DNA from: Dehalococcoidia bacterium
Lineage (GTDB): Bacteria > Chloroflexota > Dehalococcoidia > Dehalococcoidales > RBG-16-60-22
Direction: 5' to 3'
DNA: 11,832 nt
Assembly: GCA_004375725.1 (NCBI GenBank)
Contig: SOKS01000185.1
Location: 1-11,832 of the forward strand
The first letter of the stretch is position 1. Each line of letters starts with the position of its first letter. A model generated the notes under the pieces. The model was not told the origin of the DNA. It did not search any database and saw nothing but the letters and a program-made list of their open reading frames with translations. Position numbers and translations under genes: made by a program. Shown here one piece after another: positions 1 through 5,740 of the stretch.

Positions 1-168
1 TGGATTCTTGATACCGATTATTCTATTGTTCGCAAATATACGCGCTATCTCAGGGAATATGGTTATCCGACGTTAATTTTAATAGATAAAGAGCAATATA
101 TCAGAGAAGTCACTGGTTATAATGATGTCCGTTCACTAGACGATAAAATAGATGAAGCATCAAAATGA
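1..168 (+). CDS. C-terminal tail of a thioredoxin-fold (TlpA/ResA-like) protein, partial
   Basis: The frame is open from the first base to a TGA at 166-168, giving 55 residues; the N-terminal part lies outside the window. The tail contains YGYPTLILIDKEQYIREVTG. This fits the end of a thioredoxin fold: the cis-proline (the P of YPT), a buried beta strand (LILIDK), a turn, another strand and a final helix. In TlpA/ResA-like proteins this reads G-x-PT-x-x-x-ID-x-x-G-x-I. The CxxC active site would lie upstream and cannot be checked, so redox activity is an inference. It ends 84 bases before the DUF2318 lipoprotein gene, and the two may be cotranscribed. A periplasmic or cell-surface thiol oxidoreductase is the most likely role. 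The fold is fairly secure, the exact family is not. Confidence 0.6.
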   Translation, partial: WILDTDYSIVRKYTRYLREYGYPTLILIDKEQYIREVTGYNDVRSLDDKIDEASK

Positions 169-235
169 GATGGCGACAAGTATTTGCCGAACAAACTTAA
201 AGAATAAAACGACCATTATGCTGGCTTAATTTTAG

Positions 236-245
236 AAGGAAGGAG
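236..245 (+). promoter_or_regulatory. Strong ribosome binding site that fixes a TTG start
   Basis: A purine-rich AAGGAAGGAG tract ends 7 bases before the TTG at 253. No ATG or GTG lies suitably placed in this frame ahead of the hydrophobic signal segment, so this site decides the TTG start of the lipoprotein gene. Confidence 0.65.
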
Positions 246-252
246 ACAAGAG

Positions 253-738
253 TTGCACAAAAAAATAGTCATAGGTACACTGTTAATTTTCATAACTTTG
301 AGCACCGTTGCCTGCAGTGGCAACAATTCACAAGACGCTACACCGATAAAGGCTACCTGGGTCACCGCGCAGATAACTGGTGATACCGCATCTATTCCGG
401 CAAGTGAGGTCGCGAATAACAGGCTAGTCCACTTCAAGTTAGCTACACCAGGTGGCGACATAGCCTTCATGGCTTACGACCTGGAAGAAAAGACCCATGT
501 GCGGTCCAACATTTGTCCACCCTGTCGGTCTATGGGTTTTTCACTCGAAGGTGATACCCTGGTGTGCGATACCTGCGCGACCACGTTCGAGACAATGACC
601 GGTGAGGGAATTGAAGGGGCATGCGTTGATTTTCCCAAAGCGCCAGTCTCATATCAACTCGTTGATGGCAATATAGTAATGGCTGGAGGTGACCTCATAG
701 CCGCACACCAGAATACCCTTAGCCCTGGATTACCTTAA
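253..738 (+). CDS. DUF2318-type Fe-S lipoprotein
   Basis: This encodes a 161-residue protein starting at TTG. Residues 2-4 are basic (HKK), residues 5-20 form a hydrophobic segment, and TVAC at 18-21 resembles a lipobox, so Cys21 is the likely lipidated residue. A low-complexity linker follows, and then an exported domain. The core has Cys88-x2-Cys91, Cys105-x2-Cys108 and Cys124 in the context NICPPC...LVCDTC...FETMTGEGIEGACVDFP. This is the signature of DUF2318, a family annotated as Fe-S-containing and often found with membrane iron or metal transport and redox genes. The cysteines probably bind a metal or cluster; the physiological role is unknown. It follows a thioredoxin-like gene and is separated by 417 bases from the heme operon, so a functional link with heme synthesis is possible but unproven. 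Family assignment is fairly secure. Confidence 0.75.
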   Translation: MHKKIVIGTLLIFITLSTVACSGNNSQDATPIKATWVTAQITGDTASIPASEVANNRLVHFKLATPGGDIAFMAYDLEEKTHVRSNICPPCRSMGFSLEGDTLVCDTCATTFETMTGEGIEGACVDFPKAPVSYQLVDGNIVMAGGDLIAAHQNTLSPGLP

Positions 739-1008
739 TTACTACAAACTCCCTCACCTTAGTTGCTGTAATATTATGAGGCCACCTATCATGCTGATAA
801 TCTTAAACCACGGACACAGGACCTTGCGAATGTGAAGACTATCGGATGAGCGTTATAGAGATATAGCTAAAATGGTGCCCCCAAAGCACTCTATAATCAC
901 TCTGGGTGCTTCCAGGAATCGTGCCTGATTCAATCTTAGTATGAATGCCCACCGACCGGAACTATAGATATAAGGCATATTTTCTCAAAAAATAGGTACT
1001 TATACCAC

Positions 1009-1038
1009 TTGCATCTACGTTACTAATCCGACTATACT
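1009..1038 (+). promoter_or_regulatory. Candidate housekeeping promoter of the heme operon
   Basis: TTGCAT (1009-1014) and TATACT (1033-1038) are separated by 18 bases and resemble -35 and -10 elements. Transcription would start near 1044-1047, inside the TATAGATTTT repeats, leaving a leader of about 110 bases before the regulator gene. The match is by eye only. The region is AT-rich, so chance matches are likely and other promoters cannot be excluded. Confidence 0.4.
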
Positions 1039-1040
1039 GT

Positions 1041-1070
1041 TATAGATTTTTATAGATTTTTATAGTTTTA
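1041..1070 (+). repeat. Three phased 10-bp direct repeats (TATAGATTTT)
   Basis: TATAGATTTT occurs at 1041-1050 and 1051-1060, and a diverged copy TATAGTTTTA at 1061-1070. The 10-base period is close to one helical turn, so the same face of DNA is presented each time. The array directly follows the candidate -10 element and would overlap the transcription start. That fits an operator for a repressor that binds head to tail. The regulator encoded just downstream is the obvious candidate, by inference. A slipped-strand simple repeat without function is the alternative. Confidence 0.55.
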
Positions 1071-1072
1071 AG

Positions 1073-1110
1073 CAGTTTCGGGTAATCCCGGCAGTCCAGT
1101 TAAAAACTGG
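1073..1110 (+). promoter_or_regulatory. Leader inverted repeats with competing pairings
   Basis: CGGG (1079-1082) can pair with CCCG (1087-1090) around a TAAT loop. CCAGTT (1096-1101) can pair with AACTGG (1105-1110) around AAA. A second arrangement is possible: CAGTTT (1073-1078) pairs with AAACTG (1104-1109), which excludes the CCAGTT hairpin. A third CAGTT copy at 1133-1137 could also capture the same AACTG. Further on, CCCTC (1120-1124) is complementary to GAGGG (1146-1150) in the ribosome site of the regulator gene. This may be a translational control element or a DNA operator. The short palindrome could also be a protein site. No known RNA family is recognised. Confidence 0.35.
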
Positions 1111-1141
1111 CCGTTATCTCCCTCGTAGCCCGCAGTTACTC

Positions 1142-1150
1142 AAAGGAGGG
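1142..1150 (+). promoter_or_regulatory. Strong ribosome binding site for a TTG start
   Basis: AAAGGAGGG is a near-perfect anti-16S match. Its GGAGG core (1145-1149) ends 6 bases before the TTG at 1156. No ATG or GTG lies nearby in this frame, so this site decides the start of the regulator gene. Part of it can pair with CCCTC at 1120-1124. Confidence 0.65.
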
Positions 1151-1155
1151 CCCTT

Positions 1156-1812
1156 TTGACCGAAGAGTCTTTAATTAGCATCAGTGAAGCAAGTCAAATA
1201 CTGGGAGTTAGTGAGGCGGCCCTTCGTCAGTGGACCGGTGAGGGGAAAATAAAAGCTTTCATTACACCCGGTGGCCACCGCCGCTATTCAAAGGTAGAGT
1301 TGAAGAAGTTCATGGGTTCACATCTGAAGATGCTCGGCATTAAGGACCTGGTTGTCGAGCTAGAGGAAACTGCCCGGCGGCACCGAGAAATTGCCCGGTC
1401 ATCGCTTAAAAATATGGCCTGGTATGGCCGGCTCGGTGAAGAAGCACAAGAGCATCTGGCAGACCTCGGTCGGCGGCTGCTTAATCTGATTATAAAATAC
1501 ATCACCGAGCCTTCCTGCCGGGAAGAAACCATCCGGCTTGTCCGCGATGTCGGTCATGACCACGGGGAAACGCTGGCCACGCTGGAGCTTCCGCTTACTG
1601 ATTCCGTTGCGGCTTTTCTACTGCACCGTGACCCGATTATGAATGCCGCAACACATTTGATGCGAAAAAGGGAAGCCTTCACCGGACGCGTTGTCGAGGC
1701 AATTCCGTTGGCCGCCCACATTATGGATGAAGCCCTGATCGCTCTGGTGGCAGCCCATCAACAGCGCCGCAATGGAACTAGGGGAAGGATTGAAGGAGGT
1801 ACTGCCGGGTGA
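1156..1812 (+). CDS. MerR/excisionase-type HTH regulator with helical C-terminal domain, likely regulator of the heme operon
   Basis: This encodes a 218-residue protein starting at TTG. Residues 7-56 form a MerR-like winged helix (SISEASQILGVSEAALRQW, then TPGGHRRYSKVELKKF); TPGGHRRY is the usual wing signature. Residues 60-105 look helical and charged, perhaps a dimerising linker. Residues 105-205 form an alpha-helical domain with several histidines (134, 136, 157, 167). It loosely resembles RsbRD N-terminal-type sensor bundles, an assignment I hold weakly. It lacks the coiled coil and metal-binding loop of classical MerR proteins. It is the first gene of the operon and its stop overlaps the ahbC start (GTGA), so it is almost certainly cotranscribed with ahbC. 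It probably controls heme genes in response to a tetrapyrrole, iron or redox signal; the ligand is unknown. The 10-bp repeats at 1041-1070 are a plausible target. Confidence 0.75.
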   Translation: MTEESLISISEASQILGVSEAALRQWTGEGKIKAFITPGGHRRYSKVELKKFMGSHLKMLGIKDLVVELEETARRHREIARSSLKNMAWYGRLGEEAQEHLADLGRRLLNLIIKYITEPSCREETIRLVRDVGHDHGETLATLELPLTDSVAAFLLHRDPIMNAATHLMRKREAFTGRVVEAIPLAAHIMDEALIALVAAHQQRRNGTRGRIEGGTAG

Positions 1813-2960
1813 TATCTATAACGCGCTTGCTCTGCGACGCAGTAGGGCCAGGCGACCATCTCCGTTATGAGAAAAAGGATGTCTCACGGCCGGTGGTAGT
1901 CTGGAATTGCACCCGGCAATGTAATTTGAGTTGTATCCATTGCTACGCCAATGCCGATAGCCAGAGGTCTCCAGAAGAAATGGACACTACGGCAGGGAAA
2001 GTTTTCATCAGTGACCTGGCTGATTTTGGCGTACCGGTCATTCTGTTCTCTGGAGGCGAACCACTGCTCAGGAAAGACCTCTTCCCACTGGCAAGTCTGG
2101 CGCGAGAGCTGGGAATAAGAGTAGCCCTTTCCACCAATGGCACGCTGATTACCGACCAGGTAGCCAGAGAAATTAAGGAGATTGATTTTGCTGAGGTGGG
2201 AATAAGCCTGGACGGTATTGGAACTAACAATGACCACTTCCGTGGTCGGGACGGTGCGTTTGAGGCCGCGCTTGCCGGCATCAGGAACTGTGTTGCCCGG
2301 GGCTTGAGAGTCTCGTTACGGCTGACCATAACTCGCTTCAACTACCAGGAAATCCCGGCTATTTTCCGGTTGGTAGAGGCTGAAGGCATCGACCGTGTCT
2401 GCTTCTATCACCTTGCTTATTCGGGGCGGGGCGGCAACCTGCAAAAGGAAGACATTACTCACGCCCAGACCAGGTCGGTGGTAGACACGATTTGCGAACA
2501 TACCCTGGACCTGTACCGGCGTGGTCTGAGCAAGGAAATCCTCACCGTGGGCAATCACGCTGACGGCGTTTACCTCTATCTTAAGCTGAGAGAATACGAC
2601 CCGCAGCGTGCCGATAGAGCCCTCAAGTTACTGCAGGCAAATGGCGGCAATAACTCAGGCATCAAAATCGGCGCCGTTGATGACCGGGGGAATGTTCATC
2701 CCGACCAGTTCTGGTGGCATTATTCGCTGGGCAATGTTCGCCAGAGGAAATTCGGTGATATCTGGACGGATACTTCTGAGCCGCTGCTGATGGGCTTGAA
2801 AAATCGCAAAAGTTTACTCAAGGGCCGCTGTGCCCGATGCCAGTATCTTGACCTCTGTAACGGCAGCCTGCGGGTGCGCGCCGAGGCAGTATTTGGTGAT
2901 GTCTGGGCGGAAGACCCGGCCTGTTATTTAACTGACACGGAGATTGGTATCGGCTCATGA
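1809..2960 (+). CDS. ahbC: AhbC-type radical SAM enzyme, 12,18-didecarboxysiroheme deacetylase (Fe-coproporphyrin III synthase)
   Basis: This encodes 383 residues from a GTG that overlaps the previous stop by four bases; AAGGAGGT at 1793-1800 lies 8 bases upstream. The radical SAM cluster motif is Cys38-x3-Cys42-x2-Cys45 (NCTRQCNLSCIHCYA). GGEP at 82-85 contacts SAM. A partial TIM barrel follows. The C-terminal auxiliary cluster ligands are probably Cys341-x2-Cys344-x5-Cys350 and Cys372, in the context RVRAEAVFGDVWAEDPACYLTD, which is characteristic of AhbC and NirJ. The first half of a full SPASM motif is missing: the GNVHPD position has Asp where SPASM proteins have Cys. AhbC removes the two acetate groups of 12,18-didecarboxysiroheme to give Fe-coproporphyrin III in the cytoplasm. 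NirJ of heme d1 synthesis is the close alternative. No other d1-specific gene is present and AhbD is adjacent, so AhbC is preferred. Confidence 0.88.
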   Translation: MISITRLLCDAVGPGDHLRYEKKDVSRPVVVWNCTRQCNLSCIHCYANADSQRSPEEMDTTAGKVFISDLADFGVPVILFSGGEPLLRKDLFPLASLARELGIRVALSTNGTLITDQVAREIKEIDFAEVGISLDGIGTNNDHFRGRDGAFEAALAGIRNCVARGLRVSLRLTITRFNYQEIPAIFRLVEAEGIDRVCFYHLAYSGRGGNLQKEDITHAQTRSVVDTICEHTLDLYRRGLSKEILTVGNHADGVYLYLKLREYDPQRADRALKLLQANGGNNSGIKIGAVDDRGNVHPDQFWWHYSLGNVRQRKFGDIWTDTSEPLLMGLKNRKSLLKGRCARCQYLDLCNGSLRVRAEAVFGDVWAEDPACYLTDTEIGIGS

Positions 2961-4078
2961 CGACTGAAATAGAAAGCAGTCCAAAACAAGGAGAACTGCT
3001 CACTCCCAGATTGCATCTGGTCGCCTGGGAACTGACCCGGAGCTGTAACCTGTTTTGCGCCCATTGCCGTGGGTCGGCTGCCCCCGGTTCATATGAGGGC
3101 GAATTATCAACCGAGGAGTGCTTTCGCCTCATTGACCAGATACTGGAAGTGGGCCACCCAATTATCATCTTAACCGGCGGCGAGCCACTGGTCCGCCCTG
3201 ACGTTCTGACAATCGCCAGATACGCGGTAAATAAAGAGTTAAGGGTGGTCATGGGTACTAATGGCACCTTAATTACGGAAGAAATGGCCGCGAAGCTGAA
3301 GGAAGTGCCCATATCACGCCTCGGGATAAGCCTGGACTTTCCCGTGGCCGAGCTTCAGGACGATTTTCGTGGCCAGGCTGGCGCCTTTTCCGCCGCCATG
3401 ACCGGTATTACTAACGCCCGCCGGGCCGGAATTGAGGTCCAGATTAACAGCACCATCACCAAATTGAACGTAAACTATCTCGACGAACTGCTGGCGCTGG
3501 CGCTTGAAGCCGGGGCGGTTGCCTTTCACCCGTTTATGCTGGTACCGACCGGCCGGGGCAAGGGGCTGGCATCAGTAGAACTACCACCGGAACAATATGA
3601 GCAGACGCTGCACTGGATATATGATAAACAGGTTGAGCTGGGCGACCGGATGTTTTTCAAGCCTACTGATGCCCCGCACTACCTGCGAGTGGTGAAGCAG
3701 AGACAAGAACAAGACCAGCGAGCGAAACCGGAGCCGACCGGCGGTCACCACCCGGCGAATACCGTCACCCGCGGTTGTCTGGCGGGTATTGGCTTCTGCT
3801 TTGTCTCTCACCAGGGAAAGGTGAAAGGTTGTGGCTACCTTGACGTGGAGGCCGGTGACATCAGAAAAGAAAGCTTTGGTCAGGTCTGGTCGAATTCACC
3901 TCTGTTTCTCAAGCTAAGAGACCTTTCCAATCTCAAGGGAAAATGTGGCGCTTGCGAATATAAAAAAATATGTGGCGGTTGCCGGGCGAGGGCCTATGAG
4001 GCCACCGGCGACTACCTTGAGGCTGAGCCTTACTGCATCTACGAACCCGTGGCGCAGCGAAGAGTTGCCACCGGATAA
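2957..4078 (+). CDS. ahbD: AhbD-type radical SAM heme synthase
   Basis: This encodes 373 residues; its ATG overlaps the ahbC stop (ATGA). The radical SAM motif is Cys30-x3-Cys34-x2-Cys37 in TPRLHLVAWELTRSCNLFC, and LVAWE-x-TR-x-CNL-x-C-x-HCR is typical of AhbD. TGGEP follows near residue 74. The C-terminal part has a full SPASM-like set: Cys274, Cys281 and Cys292 (GKVKGC), then Cys330-x2-Cys333-x5-Cys339-x2-Cys342 and Cys360. These probably bind one or more auxiliary Fe-S clusters. AhbD performs the last step, oxidative decarboxylation of two propionates of Fe-coproporphyrin III to vinyls, giving heme b without oxygen. Position after ahbC and before the siroheme decarboxylase supports the call. 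Peptide-maturing SPASM enzymes share the architecture, but no precursor peptide gene is seen nearby. Confidence 0.88.
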   Translation: MTTEIESSPKQGELLTPRLHLVAWELTRSCNLFCAHCRGSAAPGSYEGELSTEECFRLIDQILEVGHPIIILTGGEPLVRPDVLTIARYAVNKELRVVMGTNGTLITEEMAAKLKEVPISRLGISLDFPVAELQDDFRGQAGAFSAAMTGITNARRAGIEVQINSTITKLNVNYLDELLALALEAGAVAFHPFMLVPTGRGKGLASVELPPEQYEQTLHWIYDKQVELGDRMFFKPTDAPHYLRVVKQRQEQDQRAKPEPTGGHHPANTVTRGCLAGIGFCFVSHQGKVKGCGYLDVEAGDIRKESFGQVWSNSPLFLKLRDLSNLKGKCGACEYKKICGGCRARAYEATGDYLEAEPYCIYEPVAQRRVATG

Positions 4079-4085
4079 GAAGATT

Positions 4086-5069
4086 ATGATGCGTTTGAAT
4101 GGTATTGACCAGAAGTTGCTTAATCTGCTTCAGGCAAAATTTCCGTTAACCGGGGCGCCTTATGCTGACCTGGGACTGAGCCTGGGCATTGCTGAACAAG
4201 AGGCTATCCGGCGGATTGAACAATTGAAGGCAAAGGGTTTTATTCGTCAGATTGGCCCGGTTTTTAACGCCGCAAGCCTCGGCTACCGGACTACGCTGGT
4301 GGCGATGAGGGTGGCGGAGGCCAGGTTGGATAAAGCTGCCGAAATCATCCGCAATCATCCGGGAGTCAGCCATGCCTATGAAAGAGACCACCACTTCAAT
4401 CTCTGGTTTACCCTGGCGGTTCCCGCCACGATTGAAATGGAAGCTGAATTGCAGCGTTTGGCCGGACCGATTAAAGCTGAATCAATCTTTACCTTGCCGG
4501 CACTGAGGTTATTCAAGCTACGCGCCTATTTTGGCTCGGATGGAGGCGGGCAGTCGATAATGGATACTGAAGCATCCGGCGGCATTATTCCTCAAGAAGC
4601 CCGACTCTCCCCTGCCGACAGGCGCGTAATCAATGAGCTGCAACAGGACCTGCCACTGGTCCCCCGACCCTTTGCCGGGATGCCGGTAAAGTTAGGCATG
4701 GATGGGGAAAAGTTTCTGGCCCAATGCCAGTCTCTTTTGTCACGCGGCGTTATGCGGCGCTTTGGCGCGGCCGTAAATCACCGAAAAGCCGGTTTTGCCG
4801 CCAACGCCATGACCTGCTGGGCCGCACCCCCGGAGAAGGTAGTGGCGGCCGGTCAGAAGCTGGCGTCATGGCGCGAAGTAAGCCACTGCTACGAAAGAAA
4901 GACAAACCCGCTCTGGCGATACAACCTTTTTGCCATGATTCACGCTCACACCGAAGAAGCGTGCCGGGAAATAGCCGCTAAAGTATCCGCGCAAACCGGC
5001 CTTACTGATTACGTAATGCTTTTCAGTACGAGAGAATTTAAGAAGACGAGGGTCAAATATCTGGTATGA
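4086..5069 (+). CDS. ahbAB: Fused siroheme decarboxylase (AhbA-AhbB, NirDL-like)
   Basis: This encodes 327 residues from the ATG at 4086, seven bases after the ahbD stop. The frame stays open further upstream inside ahbD, but homology begins at LNGIDQKLLNLL, so the longer reading is rejected. The ribosome site is weak (AAGAAG), suggesting translational coupling. ATG at 4089 is an equal alternative start. Two homologous halves are visible, each an Lrp/AsnC-like winged helix followed by an alpha/beta domain. The first spans about residues 4-155 with VSHAYERDHHFNLWFTL (His96), the second about 177-327 with VSHCYERKTNPLWRYNLF (His267), joined by a glycine- and serine-containing linker. The V-S-H-x-Y histidines are conserved in siroheme decarboxylases. 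The enzyme removes CO2 from the acetates at C12 and C18 of siroheme. In many sulfate reducers AhbA and AhbB are separate subunits; here one chain holds both. Confidence 0.88.
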   Translation: MMRLNGIDQKLLNLLQAKFPLTGAPYADLGLSLGIAEQEAIRRIEQLKAKGFIRQIGPVFNAASLGYRTTLVAMRVAEARLDKAAEIIRNHPGVSHAYERDHHFNLWFTLAVPATIEMEAELQRLAGPIKAESIFTLPALRLFKLRAYFGSDGGGQSIMDTEASGGIIPQEARLSPADRRVINELQQDLPLVPRPFAGMPVKLGMDGEKFLAQCQSLLSRGVMRRFGAAVNHRKAGFAANAMTCWAAPPEKVVAAGQKLASWREVSHCYERKTNPLWRYNLFAMIHAHTEEACREIAAKVSAQTGLTDYVMLFSTREFKKTRVKYLV

Positions 5070-5719
5070 AAAGAGAAGACCAGGTGCCTGCCTACTACCC
5101 GGTTTTTTTGAATATAAGCGGGCGGAAATGCGTCGTGGTTGGTGGCGGTCAGGTCGCCCTGCGCAAGGTGAAGGCGTTACTTGAGCATGGCGCTGATGTT
5201 GAAGTCATCAGTCCAGACCTCTGCCCGGAGCTGGTTCAGCTTGCCGGGAGCGGAGAAATACGAGTTCTCGCCAGAGAATACCGGGCAGGCGACTTAAAAA
5301 AAGCCTTTGTGGCTATCGCGGCTACCGGTGATACTGGGGTTAACCAGCGAGTGGTGGCGGAAGCTCGAAAGGGTGCCGTTCTGGTCAACGTGGTGGATGA
5401 TGCCGAAAACTCCGATTTCATTGTCCCTTCCTACCTGCGCCGCGGTGAGGTTACCGTTGCTGTCTCTACTTCTGGCCGGAGTCCAGCCTTAGCCCGGAAA
5501 ATCCGTACCCGGCTGGAGAAAGAACTCGGCGATGAGTATGCCTCGCTCACTCACCTCATCGGTGAGGTTCGCGCTGAAGTGAAACGGGAAGGGATGAAGG
5601 TTGATGGCGACCGCTGGCAGAAAGCCCTGGACCTCGACCTGCTTCTTGAGTTACTAAGCAGAGGAGACGAGGCAGAAGCCAAGGCCATCCTGCTCAGCAA
5701 TCTAAAAAAGCAAGAGTAA
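5066..5719 (+). CDS. Precorrin-2 dehydrogenase (Met8/SirC/CysG-N-like), possible sirohydrochlorin ferrochelatase
   Basis: This encodes 217 residues; its ATG overlaps the ahbAB stop (ATGA). The NAD-binding Rossmann motif is GGGQVALRK at 26-34. NVVDD at 108-112, followed by DFIVPS and RGEVTVAVSTSGRSPALARKIR, is diagnostic of the family. Asp111/Asp112 correspond to the position of the aspartate implicated in dehydrogenation and chelation in Met8p and CysG. The C-terminal part (about 145-217) is helical and probably forms the dimer domain. The protein is nearer in size to dehydrogenase-only SirC proteins than to yeast Met8p. It oxidises precorrin-2 to sirohydrochlorin. No SirB or CbiK/CbiX ferrochelatase is encoded in the window, so this protein may also insert iron, or the chelatase may lie elsewhere. 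Confidence 0.9.
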   Translation: MKREDQVPAYYPVFLNISGRKCVVVGGGQVALRKVKALLEHGADVEVISPDLCPELVQLAGSGEIRVLAREYRAGDLKKAFVAIAATGDTGVNQRVVAEARKGAVLVNVVDDAENSDFIVPSYLRRGEVTVAVSTSGRSPALARKIRTRLEKELGDEYASLTHLIGEVRAEVKREGMKVDGDRWQKALDLDLLLELLSRGDEAEAKAILLSNLKKQE

Positions 5720-5740
5720 CGATTAAGGCAGTCAATTGAG

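Larger units (their letters stand above)
739..1155 (+). other. 417-bp intergenic region upstream of the heme operon
   Basis: No open frame here looks like a gene. The stretch is more AT-rich than the flanking genes. It contains an inverted repeat AAGCAC (884-889) / GTGCTT (906-911) with a 16-base loop. A further GGTGC at 874-878 could compete for the same GCAC. A weak pair CCTCA (752-756) / TGAGG (777-781) follows the lipoprotein gene but has no T tract, so no convincing terminator is seen. The pentamer TATAG recurs at 854, 862, 963, 1041, 1051 and 1061. The last 150 bases hold the candidate promoter, phased direct repeats and leader hairpins listed separately. I do not recognise a known riboswitch; in particular there is no cobalamin B12-box consensus. 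Confidence 0.6.

Noticed and set aside
884..911. Rho-independent terminator after the lipoprotein gene
   Set aside because: The AAGCAC/GTGCTT stem has a 16-base loop, is not GC-rich and lacks a T tract.
1071..1155. Cobalamin riboswitch in the leader
   Set aside because: The tetrapyrrole context suggested it, but the B12-box consensus is absent and the leader is too short for the full fold.
1809..2960. NirJ of heme d1 biosynthesis
   Set aside because: The family is close, but the adjacent AhbD and the absence of nirE, nirF, nirN or nirS in the window favour AhbC.
2818..3312. Antisense frame across the ahbC-ahbD junction (164 codons)
   Set aside because: Both sense genes are clearly real over this span and the antisense translation has no recognisable motif.
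2957..4078. SPASM peptide-maturase (RiPP) system
   Set aside because: The cysteine pattern is similar, but no small precursor peptide gene is present and the sequence and context match AhbD.
3945..4085. Upstream extension of the siroheme decarboxylase frame into the end of ahbD
   Set aside because: The extra 47 residues overlap the conserved cysteine-rich end of AhbD, look unrelated to the family, and the homologous domain starts at the ATG at 4086.
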